From Saprospiraceae bacterium (GTDB lineage Bacteria; Bacteroidota; Bacteroidia; Chitinophagales; Saprospiraceae): a stretch of DNA of 64,000 nt. Made by a program: the position numbers and the translations under genes. The first letter of the stretch is position 1, and every line of letters starts with the position of its first letter. The stretch is taken from the NCBI GenBank assembly GCA_016715105.1, contig JADKBO010000003.1:310001-374000 (forward strand). The letters are read 5' to 3'. Positions 40,103 to 50,400 of this stretch are shown here, one piece after another. The notes under the pieces were generated by a model. It worked only from the letters and a program-made list of their open reading frames with translations. It did no database searches and was not told the DNA's origin.

Positions 40103-41458
40103 TTAATGGTGTGCTTCTTCATGGTGGTGCTCTTCTGTAGCAGCGCCAATGTATGAAGCAGTCAATATAGTAAATACAAATGCTTGTATGAATGCAACTA
40201 TCAATTCCAATGACATCATAAACATGGTCAAAGGAACTGATATCAATGTTCCAACACCCGATCCCAATAAGCTTTTACCGCTTTGGCCAAAGATGAATAT
40301 CAACCCAATAAATGAAACAATGGCGATGTGACCAGCAGAAATGTTTCCCGCCAAACGCAACATCAATGTCAATGGCTTGATGAACAAGGACATAATTTCT
40401 ATCATAGCCAACAAAATTCTCACTGGAATTGGAACTCCCGGCATCCAAAAAATATGTTGCCAGTAGTGTTTATTTCCATTGATGTTGACCAAAATAAATA
40501 CCAACAAAGCAAGGACCAAAGTCACACTCAAGTTTCCAGTAGCATTTACACCACCGAAAAATGGAATTTGACCAAATAGATTAAGACCTAAAATAAAGAA
40601 AAAGACAGATAACAAAAATGGGAAGTACTTTTTGTATTTCTCTTTTCCTATGAATGGAATGGCTGCTTCGTCTCTGATGAACTCAACCAAGGGTTCAAAA
40701 AAGTTTTGAATTCCTGACGGTGCTTTTCCAGCATTTGTCACATATGCATTTGCTGCTTTTCTGAAAAGGATAAACAACAAAATACAAACCAATATCATGG
40801 CGACCACATTTTTGGTCATTGATAAATCATAAAAAGAAGTAACACCTCCGCCCAAGGCACCACCATCCCAAGTTGTTCTTGAGTCTAGTTTATATTCTTT
40901 GCCAGCATAGTGTACGTAGTCAACAATTTTCTCTTTGCCTTCAACCATTTCTTTCTTGGTAGAAAATCCGTCAATAGTTGCTTCGCCATCCATTGGGAAA
41001 CCTGGATCAACAACTCTTTTGACATTTCCAGTTTGCATTACATAACCTTGGTATGCCATTTTGCCATCTTCATGATGATGTGGATCTGCATTAAATTTGC
41101 TGGACATAAACATTTCCAAACCTGCATCTTTTGAATAAAGAATGGTTGGAAGTGGAATAGAAACGGCTTCTAAGATGGTATAAACATTTGCATCGCCGAT
41201 GTGGTGAGTAGCTGTAGCTGCCGGATCAAATTCTGCATGTTCGTCATGACCACCAGCAGCATGTGTTTCGCCATGTGCTGCATTGGCAGGCATTATGCCT
41301 TCCTCATGAGTTGTAGTTACAGTCGTCTCTACCTCATGATTTTCATCAGACTGTTCTGTCGTGGTTGCTTGGTTTTCACCAGAATGCTGGTCCGCTTGTT
41401 GCATGAATGCTACAGTAGACCAAAATAAAAGAAGCATTGCGAAATAAGTCCTTTTCAA
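40103..41458 (-). CDS. atpB: F-type ATP synthase subunit a with His-rich extension
   Basis: The 451-residue protein is longer than the usual ~240-380. It begins at a TTG with a signal-like leader (MKRTYFAMLLLFWSTVAFMQQ); an ATG lies at 41437. An ~190-residue hydrophilic region rich in His, Glu and Thr follows (HETHAAGGHDEHAEF, ADPHHHEDGK). The membrane part carries the proton-channel signature with the essential Arg in LTLMLRLAGNISAGH and the late helices (LELIVAFIQAFVFTILTASY). A His-rich tail (EEHHHEEAHH) closes it. The extension should lie on the periplasmic side and may bind metal; its role is unknown. It opens the operon; atpD and atpC are not in the window. Confidence 0.93.
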   Translation of the reverse strand: MKRTYFAMLLLFWSTVAFMQQADQHSGENQATTTEQSDENHEVETTVTTTHEEGIMPANAAHGETHAAGGHDEHAEFDPAATATHHIGDANVYTILEAVSIPLPTILYSKDAGLEMFMSSKFNADPHHHEDGKMAYQGYVMQTGNVKRVVDPGFPMDGEATIDGFSTKKEMVEGKEKIVDYVHYAGKEYKLDSRTTWDGGALGGGVTSFYDLSMTKNVVAMILVCILLFILFRKAANAYVTNAGKAPSGIQNFFEPLVEFIRDEAAIPFIGKEKYKKYFPFLLSVFFFILGLNLFGQIPFFGGVNATGNLSVTLVLALLVFILVNINGNKHYWQHIFWMPGVPIPVRILLAMIEIMSLFIKPLTLMLRLAGNISAGHIAIVSFIGLIFIFGQSGKSLLGSGVGTLISVPLTMFMMSLELIVAFIQAFVFTILTASYIGAATEEHHHEEAHH

Positions 41459-41733
41459 ACTACTTTGATTTTAGCTTTTCTGAAAATTTGTGCAAAAGTA
41501 ATAAAAGAAATTTCTTTTTAGTGTATTGATTATCTTTATTTTAGATAAAAATTCACCAAATTTCTTGCAGAAATGCAAAATTAATTAAACGAAATCGATA
41601 ATCTCAAAAAATTATATTCTAGATTTTACTAAAAATCAAGGTCATTTCAAATACAATTTCTGAAGCTCCAAAATATTTGGCTTTTATTATACACCCTGAA
41701 TGCTTTCACATATTTGAAAAAAGTTTGTGAAAT

Positions 41734-43398
41734 TTATTTACCATCTCGCAATTGTCTCCTTAAAATCTTGCCCACATTTGTTTTTGGCAGTTCGGTTCTG
41801 AACTCTACTTCTTTAGGAATTTTATACCCTGTCAAGTTTTCTTTTGCGTAGGCAATGACCTCTTCTTTTGTCAGACTTTGATCTTTCTTTACCACAAAAA
41901 CTTTCACGCATTCTCCTGATTGTTCGCTAGGAACTCCAACAGCGGCAACTTCTTGAATTTTGGGATGTTTGATCAATTCGTCTTCTACCTCATTTGGATA
42001 CACATTGAAACCAGAAACGAGGATCATGTCTTTTTTACGATCAACAATGCTGAAATAACCATCTGGTTCCATAATCGCAATGTCTCCGGTATACATCCAA
42101 CCATCTTTGAGCACCTTGGCAGTTTCTGCCTCATTATTATAATAACCACTCATGACTTGTGGGCCTTTGGTGATCAATTCACCCCTTTCACCTACAGGAA
42201 CATTATTTCCGTCTTCATCTACAATACGCACCTCCGTACTGGAAACCGGCATTCCTATGGACCCATATCTGACGCGACCGTCCAGTGGGTTCAAACACAC
42301 AACAGGAGAAGTTTCCGTCATTCCAAAACCTTCAAATATTTTATTCCCTGTTGCTTTTTCCCATTTTTCTGCAATGGCCACCTGCACCGCCATTCCTCCA
42401 CCAACTGTTACTTTGAGGTGAGAATAATCATATTTATCAAAATCTGGATGATTGAGCAAAGCATTGAACAACGTATTCAAACCTGTAAAAAGGGTAATTT
42501 TATTTTTATTGAATTCTTTAAGAACGGATTTTAAATCCCTTGCATTGGTGACCAAAACCGTTTTTGCTCCCAAGCTCACCATGGCCAACACATTGACGGT
42601 AAATGCAAAAATGTGGTACATAGGCAATGGAGAAAGACAAACTTCCTCTCCTTCTTTGAGTAAAACTTTCATTGCAGCTTCTGACTGCAACATATTGGCG
42701 ATGAGGTTGCGATTGGTAAGCATTGCGCCTTTCGCTACACCTGTTGTTCCACCTGTATATTGGTGTAAAACAACATCATCTGAGCAGTTTGGAAATTCTT
42801 TAATGGTAAATTTCTTCCCAGTTTCCAAGACTTCCTTAAAATTCACACTATTTGTTATCGTGTATTTGGGGACCAACTTTTTGATATATTTGACAACAAT
42901 GTCTGTAATGAATCCATGTACAGGCCCAAGCATTTCACCCAAAGTAGTTACAATACTTACATTGATCTTCGTTTTGCCCATGATTGCTTCCAGATTGTGT
43001 GCAAAATTGGCTAATATGCATATGCCCTTTACCTCGCTATCCGTAAATTGATGCAACATTTCACGCTGGGTGTAAAGCGGGTTGGTATTGACAATGATGA
43101 GACCCGCACGCATTGCTCCAATCAATGCCACTGGATATTGCAGGCAATTGGGCATCATGATGGCAAACTTGTCCCCAGGTTCTAGGCCACGCGATTGCAA
43201 ATAAGCACCAAATTGCCTGGACAATTTATCCAATTCTTTATATTTAATACCCACACCCATGCACTCAAAAGCAATATGATCTGCATATTTTACAAATTTT
43301 TCGTCAAAAAAATCAACAAGATTTTCATATAAATCTGGATTTATATTGGCTGGCATCCCTTGCGGATAGTTAGCTAACCAAGGCCTGGTTTCGTACAT
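41734..43398 (-). CDS. long-chain fatty acid-CoA ligase
   Basis: The 554-residue member of the AMP-forming acyl-CoA synthetase family activates fatty acids with ATP and CoA for beta-oxidation or lipid synthesis. The P-loop YTGGTTGVAKGAMLTN, EGFGMTETSPV, the GDIAIMEPDGYF and DRKKDMILVSGFNVYPNEVE blocks and the catalytic Lys in GKILRRQLRD are all present. Overall it is close to FadD. It stands alone, with ~265-bp and ~275-bp gaps to its neighbours. Confidence 0.93.
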   Translation of the reverse strand: MYETRPWLANYPQGMPANINPDLYENLVDFFDEKFVKYADHIAFECMGVGIKYKELDKLSRQFGAYLQSRGLEPGDKFAIMMPNCLQYPVALIGAMRAGLIIVNTNPLYTQREMLHQFTDSEVKGICILANFAHNLEAIMGKTKINVSIVTTLGEMLGPVHGFITDIVVKYIKKLVPKYTITNSVNFKEVLETGKKFTIKEFPNCSDDVVLHQYTGGTTGVAKGAMLTNRNLIANMLQSEAAMKVLLKEGEEVCLSPLPMYHIFAFTVNVLAMVSLGAKTVLVTNARDLKSVLKEFNKNKITLFTGLNTLFNALLNHPDFDKYDYSHLKVTVGGGMAVQVAIAEKWEKATGNKIFEGFGMTETSPVVCLNPLDGRVRYGSIGMPVSSTEVRIVDEDGNNVPVGERGELITKGPQVMSGYYNNEAETAKVLKDGWMYTGDIAIMEPDGYFSIVDRKKDMILVSGFNVYPNEVEDELIKHPKIQEVAAVGVPSEQSGECVKVFVVKKDQSLTKEEVIAYAKENLTGYKIPKEVEFRTELPKTNVGKILRRQLRDGK

Positions 43399-43663
43399 AT
43401 TGAATTTCGATTTGAATTTATAAATTCGAATTTAAATAATTCTTGTAGACTTTTGAGTTTTGATAGAAATTATTCTAATACTCCCCAACAAATTTTGAGA
43501 CATATAGGTCTATGAAGTCTCAAATTTTCGCATTCCTATACCTAAAAGGCCATTGGTAGAAACAGAAAGAGAAGACCATTTAACGATCTTCCCCTTTTTA
43601 TAATGCACTTGATTTTATGCTAATAACTTAAAGGACTTTAAAATCCCAAATCCTACAAACTAA

Positions 43664-44191
43664 TTATTGTTTGACAAACTGAACATTACAAATCAGTCTT
43701 ACTTCGTCAGAAACTACTGCACCTCCAGCTTCGGTTAATGCATTCCAAGTAAGACCATAAGCCTCACGACTTATTTTACCCGATACTTCAAAACCTGCTT
43801 TGGTTTGTCCATAAGGATCAACTGCTATTCCTGTAAAGTCCACATCCAATTTCACTGGCAAAGTTGTACCTCTGATGGTCAAATCTCCAGCCATTACGTA
43901 TTCAGAACCACTTTTGGAAAAACTAGTAGATTTGAAGGTAAGTTTTTCATGACCTGCAGCATCAAAGAAATCTGCAGACTTCAAGTGTTCATCCCTTTGA
44001 GCATTTCCAGTTGAGATGCTGTCTATATTTGCTTCAAAATTCACTTCTGCACCTGCAAAAGTATCATCATCCGTCAATACTTCTCCTGTGTATTCACTGA
44101 AGTGCCCAGTCACATTTGTGATCATAAGGTGTCTCACCTTGAATTGAATTTCTGAGTGCGTTGGATCTATTACCCATTTTTGTTTTTCCAT
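43664..44191 (-). CDS. YceI family protein
   Basis: The 175-residue protein fits the YceI lipid-binding beta-barrel family (KWVIDPTHSEIQFKVRHLMI, GDLTIRGTTLPVKLDVDF, FEVSGKISREAYGL). YceI proteins bind polyisoprenoid-like lipids, mostly in the periplasm. No signal peptide is visible here, so a cytoplasmic form is possible, as in several Bacteroidota. It is flanked by the acyl-CoA ligase on the same strand and a divergent serine hydrolase. Confidence 0.92.
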   Translation of the reverse strand: MEKQKWVIDPTHSEIQFKVRHLMITNVTGHFSEYTGEVLTDDDTFAGAEVNFEANIDSISTGNAQRDEHLKSADFFDAAGHEKLTFKSTSFSKSGSEYVMAGDLTIRGTTLPVKLDVDFTGIAVDPYGQTKAGFEVSGKISREAYGLTWNALTEAGGAVVSDEVRLICNVQFVKQ

Positions 44192-44335
44192 TTTATATCT
44201 TTTTAGTTATTTGGGTAACACTCAAAGGTGTCTGGTTGTTTTCGATATTTGTTAAAACAAATGTTTTTAATATTATGATAACATAGACAATCTCAAAAGC
44301 CTCATTACCTTCACAATTCTATAATACATGATACA

Positions 44336-45658
44336 ATGACTGAAACTATCAAATACTTGTTTTTTACCGGCCTACTCATTGGTGTTGGATTTGGAATCAG
44401 ATACGGATACAGGTATGCGCTAGCGGGTGCGGCATACAACGCCAAAATAACTTGTTCTTGTGTTTTCATAGGCGGAAGAACACTAGAATCCATTCAATCG
44501 GAGGATTTATACACCATCCCATTTGCCAAGCAAAAAGTTGATGAAGCAAATAAAACAGTCACTTCGAGTATTTTGGGCATCATCAGTAAAACCAGTTTTT
44601 ACAGACCAGGTCTTGGATGTACATTGGTCAATGAGCAAGACATTGAAACCATGAAAAAAACATTGCCAGACATCAATGTTGCAAAACGCGAATACACTAT
44701 ACCAGATAGTTTGCTTCCTTCAGAACAACAAGCAAAAATTGACAAGACGATTGAATGGGCCATGCAGTCCGTATATAAAGATGTGATTGTAAATACGCGC
44801 GCAATCATTGTTGCTATAGATGGCAAAATTGTGGCAGAACGATATGCGCCAGGATTCAACAAAGATTCTCCGCTCATGGGTTGGTCAATGACCAAAAGTG
44901 TGACAAATACCATGATAGGAATATTGGTAAGAGATGGCATTCTCAAAGTTTCTCAAGACCATTTATTCGAGGAGTGGCAAAATGATGATCGCAAAAACAT
45001 CACCATCGACCATTTATTGCGCATGAGAAGTGGTCTGGAGTTTGAAGAAAATTATAAAAAGGTTTCTGATGCGATAAAGATGTTATACATGAAAGATGGT
45101 GCAGGAAAATATGCCATTTCCAGACCATTGATTCACCCCATCGGAGAACACTGGAATTATTCTAGCGGCACCACCAATATTTTGCAGGAAGTCATCAAGT
45201 CTACTTTTACAGACCAAAAGGGTTATGCGGAATTCCCACACAGACGCCTATTTGCAAAGCTGGGCATGCCTACCGCCGTTATGGAAATGGATGGTTCGGG
45301 CACCTATATTGGTTCATCTTATATGTATGCCACTGCTCGTGATTGGACGAAGTTGGGATTATTATATCAAAATGATGGTATGTGGAATGGAGAACAAATA
45401 CTGCCTCCGGGATGGGTCGATTATAGTAAAGAGCTCACTCCGCAATCAGATGGTGAATACGGTGCTCATTTCTGGCTTGATCCCAAAGATAATAACTTGC
45501 CAAAAGGCGCTAACCACATGCTCATGATGGGGCATGAAGGACAATATGTGGTCATCAATCCTGATAAGAAGATGGTGGTGGTGAGATTGGGTTGTACGCA
45601 AAAATCAGATAGTTTTGATCTAGGAAGGTTACTATCAGAACTTTATCAAATTTTTTGA
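44336..45658 (+). CDS. beta-lactamase-fold serine hydrolase, membrane-anchored
   Basis: The 440-residue protein has an N-terminal membrane helix (YLFFTGLLIGVGFGIRYGY). The class C beta-lactamase/penicillin-binding fold shows the S-x-x-K motif in GWSMTKSVTNT, a YSSG in HWNYSSGTTN at the Tyr position and GHEGQYV near the third motif. Such proteins hydrolyse esters or amides (for example D-aminopeptidase- or 6-aminohexanoate-dimer-hydrolase-like). Substrate and true beta-lactamase activity cannot be told from sequence. It is followed by the PfkB kinase on the same strand. Confidence 0.85.
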   Translation: MTETIKYLFFTGLLIGVGFGIRYGYRYALAGAAYNAKITCSCVFIGGRTLESIQSEDLYTIPFAKQKVDEANKTVTSSILGIISKTSFYRPGLGCTLVNEQDIETMKKTLPDINVAKREYTIPDSLLPSEQQAKIDKTIEWAMQSVYKDVIVNTRAIIVAIDGKIVAERYAPGFNKDSPLMGWSMTKSVTNTMIGILVRDGILKVSQDHLFEEWQNDDRKNITIDHLLRMRSGLEFEENYKKVSDAIKMLYMKDGAGKYAISRPLIHPIGEHWNYSSGTTNILQEVIKSTFTDQKGYAEFPHRRLFAKLGMPTAVMEMDGSGTYIGSSYMYATARDWTKLGLLYQNDGMWNGEQILPPGWVDYSKELTPQSDGEYGAHFWLDPKDNNLPKGANHMLMMGHEGQYVVINPDKKMVVVRLGCTQKSDSFDLGRLLSELYQIF

Positions 45659-45705
45659 TTGCATTTCTAAACATAAACTAAGTCGATTAATTTAGATCAA
45701 AAACA

Positions 45706-45713
45706 TACATTTG
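45706..45713 (+). promoter_or_regulatory. possible -7 promoter element (TACATTTG)
   Basis: TACATTTG followed by C matches the Bacteroidota -7 consensus and lies 30 bases before the PfkB start codon, giving a short leader. No clear TTTG occurs 19-20 bases upstream. Confidence 0.4.
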
Positions 45714-45743
45714 CACTTTTTTCAAACAAAGCATTGAACAACA

Positions 45744-46658
45744 ATGAGTTTACTTACTATTGGAACGGTCGCATTTGACACAATTGAAACCCCTTACGGA
45801 AAAGCAGAGAGGATCGTAGGAGGTGCATGTACTTATATCAGCTATGCTGCTTCTTACTTCATAGATCAGATCAATCTTTCTGCCATTGTTGGTGCCGATT
45901 TTCCAGCATCTGAAATTGAGGCATTGAAAGCCAGAGGAGTCAACTTAGAAGGCCTTGCTATCAAGGAAGATGGTCTCAGTTTCTTTTGGGAGGGTAAGTA
46001 TCACCTCAATATGAATAGCAGAGACACCATCACTACAGACCTCAATGTTTTGGCTGATTTTGATCCTGTATTACCAGAGTCCTATAAGTCTAGTGCTTAT
46101 GTCATGCTTGGTAATCTCACCCCAGCGATTCAGAAAAAAGTGTTGGACCAACTAGATGGTAGCCAAAAGTTGATCGCCATGGATACCATGAATTTCTGGA
46201 TGGACATTGCAATGGAGGAACTCAAAGAAGTAATCTCAAGAGTAGATTTACTGACCATCAACGACGAAGAAGCGAGACAGCTTTCAGGAGAATATTCATT
46301 GGTCAGGGCTGCTCAAAAAATCTTTGAAATGGGACCTAAGTTTTTGGTCATCAAAAAAGGCGAACATGGGGCCTTATTGTTTCATAAAAATGATATTTTC
46401 TTTGCTCCTGCCATGCCGCTTGCTGAAGTTTTTGACCCAACTGGTGCCGGTGATACTTTTGCTGGAGGAATGCTGGGTTATTTAGCAAAATCAGACGATG
46501 TATCTTTCGAAAATATGAAAAGGGCATTGATTTACGGGTCAGCGATGGCTTCATTTTGTGTTGAAAAATTTGGCATAGAAGCACTGAAAAACTTGAGCCA
46601 AGAGCAAATAAACGAACGTATGAAACAGTTTTCTTTATTGGTTCACTACACTTTGTAA
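45744..46658 (+). CDS. PfkB family sugar/nucleoside kinase
   Basis: The 304-residue protein of the ribokinase/PfkB family has the C-terminal signature DPTGAGDTFAGGMLGYL with catalytic Asp, and the N-terminal VGGACTYISYAASYF glycine motif. It likely phosphorylates a sugar or nucleoside with ATP in the cytoplasm. The exact substrate cannot be assigned. It precedes ruvA by 90 bases on the same strand. Confidence 0.9.
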   Translation: MSLLTIGTVAFDTIETPYGKAERIVGGACTYISYAASYFIDQINLSAIVGADFPASEIEALKARGVNLEGLAIKEDGLSFFWEGKYHLNMNSRDTITTDLNVLADFDPVLPESYKSSAYVMLGNLTPAIQKKVLDQLDGSQKLIAMDTMNFWMDIAMEELKEVISRVDLLTINDEEARQLSGEYSLVRAAQKIFEMGPKFLVIKKGEHGALLFHKNDIFFAPAMPLAEVFDPTGAGDTFAGGMLGYLAKSDDVSFENMKRALIYGSAMASFCVEKFGIEALKNLSQEQINERMKQFSLLVHYTL

Positions 46659-46747
46659 AAGTTTGAATAAAATACACATTAAATTATTTTATAATATTTC
46701 AATGGTTTGCTTACTTTTGGCCTTTTGATAGTTTAAAATAAACGCTG

Positions 46748-47340
46748 GTGTTTGGATATCTGAATGGTAAAATAACTTATAAAAGTCCTACCTATATATA
46801 TGTAGAATGTGGGGGTGTAGGTTATCATGTAAATATAAGCCTCAATACTTTTACCAAGTTGGAAGATAAAAACGAGGTAAAAATATTCACTGTACTGCAA
46901 GTGCGTGAAGATGACATGAGCTTATACGGCTTTTATGAAGAAGATGAGCGCTTTTATTTACTCATTTGATTTCTGTATCTGGAGTTGGAGCAAATACGGC
47001 TAGAGTAATTTTGTCTTATATGACCAATGACGAACTGCGTAGGGCGATTGTGCACAATGATGCAGCTTCATTGAGTAAAGTAAAAGGCATTGGAGCTAAG
47101 ACCGCTCAAAAAATCATCATCGACCTCAAAGAAAAAATTGTAAAGTCTACCAACATGGACACGGTCACCGTGGGCATGGCGCAAAGCAATAATGTCAAGG
47201 ATGATGCGTTATCAGCTTTGATTGCGCTGGGCTTTCCTAAAATGTCAGTAGAAAAGACCATCAATATGATTATCCAAAAAAATCCTGATGTTTCTCAGGT
47301 AGAAGATCTCATTAAATTGGTGCTAAAACAAATGAATTAA
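46748..47340 (+). CDS. ruvA: Holliday junction DNA helicase subunit RuvA (one frameshift)
   Basis: RuvA binds four-way junctions and recruits RuvB for branch migration. The GTG at 46748 begins MFGYLNGKITYKSPTYIYVE, then GGVGYHVNIS. The helix-hairpin-helix segments follow (ISVSGVGANTARVIL, KVKGIGAKTAQKIIIDLKEK) and the C-terminal RuvB-binding domain ends at 47340. One T is missing in the run at 46952-46955. Restoring it reads ERFLFTHLISVSGVG and gives 197 residues, the normal length. It lies just ahead of sprA, an arrangement well known in Bacteroidota. Confidence 0.94.
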
Positions 47341-47414
47341 GAAATTAATCTCCTAATTCATAATCTATCGTAGAAAGTAGCGTTATGAAATCCGATTTAG
47401 GAGCTTAAAAAAAG

Positions 47415-50400
47415 GTGTATTATATATTGAGTACGAAACGAACTAATTTGATCAAAGCAAACGTCTATCCAATCTTTAGTGCACTACTGATTATTGCAGT
47501 AGTATATAATGCCTCTTTTGCTGCCGGAGTAGAAAGCCCCTATGTTGATTTTACAGTTGTGAAATCATCGCTGGACACCATTCCAATCATCGATAGGACC
47601 GGAGATTTTATCAACGACAAAAAGAACAATCCCTTTGACATCACTCCATCCAATATTTCTCAAACGGTAGAATACGATCCTGCAACAGGAAAATATGTTA
47701 TCTTAGAAAAAATTGGAGAAGAATATTACCGTACACCCACTTATATGACCTTTGAGGAATACCTCAACTGGAAATCAAAGGAACAGGAAAGGGCCTACTT
47801 TGATAAACTGACTGGAGTCAATGCACCAAGAAAAAGGACCTCCGGGGTATTCGACAATTTAGACCCTATGTCCAGAGTGGATATTGGCGGTAGTTTATTC
47901 AATAGACTTTTTGGCGGAGCAGAAGTTGATATCAAACCGCGAGGTAGTGTGGACCTTTCTTTGGGCTTCATCAATTACCAAAAAACAGAAAACCCAGCAT
48001 TGCCCATCAGACAGCAAAGGCAAATATATATTCCTGGTGACTTCAATATGCGACCTCGTTTGAGTGTAGATGGAGGTATTGGCGACAAGATGAAATTAAA
48101 TTTCGATTACGACAATCAAGCCAGTTTCAATTTTGATAGGCGGATAAAACTAGAATACGATTCCAAAGATTTTTCTGAAGATGACATCATCAAAAAAGTG
48201 CAAGCAGGGGATGTGAGTTTGCCATTGAGAAGTTCTTTGATTCCAGGACCACAAAGTCTTTTTGGTTTGAGAACCGATTTACAGTTTGGAAAACTTAAGG
48301 TAACTGCAATTGCCGCCCAGCAGCGCTCCAAGCAAAATAGCTTGCAAATTCAAGGAGGAAGTTCCAATCAGGAAATAGAAATAAGGCCTGATAGTTATGA
48401 TGAAAATAGACACTTTTACATTTCTCATTATAATAGAGAGACATACGAACAAACATTGTCAAATCTTCCTCAAATCAATACTTCTTTCAAACTAGCTCAA
48501 ATTGAAGTTTGGATTTCTGATGATAGGGGAGATTATCAACAGGGAAGTAGTATGATAGCTGCGGTAGCAGACATTGCAGAAGGCGATCCTGATAAATTAC
48601 ATGATCAAATGATGCCTCCGTTTCCACCTATCAGTCCTCTACCGAGTTATTTGACTGATTTAAAAGGAAATGCTTTACCCGACAATAGAGCAAATGGATT
48701 ATTTGGTGCATTGGTTCAGAACGGCACAAGTAATGATTTGGATAAAACAGCTACCATATTAAAAGGTTATGGACTGAAACAAGGCCGGGAATTTGAAGTA
48801 TTCAGAGGCCGCTTACTCAATCAAAGTGAATATACCTTCCATCCAGAGTTGGGTTTCATTTCTTTAAACATCAGGTTGAGACCAAATCAAGTTTTGGCAG
48901 CTTCCTATAAATATTATTACATCGCAAGATGCGACACTGTTTATACTGTTGGTCAATTGGCAACAGAAGGATTGGAAAGTAGTTTATCACAAACTGGAAC
49001 AACCGGGGAACAACAAACTTCTCCACCAAAGGTCATTTTTACCAAATTATTGAAACCTTCCAACCAACAAACAACTGCACCTACTTGGGATTTGATGATG
49101 AAAAACGTCTACAACCTCGGTACTTCACAACTTAATAAAGAAGGTTTTGAGTTTGACATCTTTTATGAAGATGACTTTGATGACGGATCACTCAAAAAAT
49201 ACATACCGGAAGAAGGTTTAAATACCATTCCATTATTACAACTATTTGGCTTAGACCGTTTGAATAGATTTGGTGATCCTCAACCAGATGGGATTTTTGA
49301 TTACGTACCTGGAGTCACCGTGATCGAACGCACTGGAAGTATTGTCTTCCCTGTCGTAGAGCCTTTTGGTTCGACCTTGGCGACTCAATTAAATGACTCT
49401 GCTTTGGTTCAAAAATATGTGTACCAACAGCTTTACGATACAACAGTGACGATTGCAAGACAGAGTTTGGAACTCAACAAGTTTGTGATGAAATCCAAAG
49501 TAAAGTCTGCTACCTCTGGAGAGTACAACCTTGGTGGATTATTCATACCAAGAGGATCCGTGACCGTTACAGCTGGAGGTGCTCAATTGATAGAAGGCGT
49601 AGATTATGAAATAGATTATGGATTAGGCAGGTTACGGGTCATCAATCCTCAATATCTTTCACAAGCAACACCCATCAACATCAAGTTTGAAGATCAATCC
49701 CTGTTTTCACTGCAACAGAAAAACATGTTGGGACTTCGACTGGATTATGAGGTAAATAAAAAGTTGAACTTTGGAGCAACCTATATGCGCTTATGGGAAC
49801 GACCATTTACTCAAAAGGTAAACATTGGCGACGACCCTATCAATAACCGGGTGTATGGATTGGATGTAAACTATTCTGACGAAACACCTTGGCTAACTAA
49901 TATAGTTGATAAGTTACCGTTTTACAGCACCAACGCTCCTTCTAGCATCACTTTTTCTGCAGAGGCAGCGCTTTTGCAACCTGGTTATTCTTCTGGCATA
50001 AATTTACCTGGAGAAGATCCTGATCCAGTAGTAAGTTTAGATGATTTTGAAGGCGCCATCAATGGATTGACTTTGGGAGGATTCAACACCAATATCTGGA
50101 CGCTCGCTAGTACACCATCTCTAGATTACAAGGAGGCAGAACTCAACCAAGACCTAAGGTCAAATGCTAACAGGGCAAGACTCAATTGGTATCAAATTGA
50201 TCGAAGTGCCAGGATCGGCAATGGCGACAACACTGATTCATATACTAGACTGGTGGATCAAACAGAACTCTTCCAAAGAGAAGTAGAATTGGGTCAAACC
50301 GAGTTATTTACATTCGATGTAAGTTATTATCCCAAAGAAAAAGGGCCTTATAACTATGATGTGCCTGGAGGATATCCAGGATATTCCTCAGGTATAACCT

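Noticed and set aside
46966..47340. Second small gene after a short RuvA
   Set aside because: It is the C-terminal two-thirds of RuvA in another frame; one base restored makes the complete protein.
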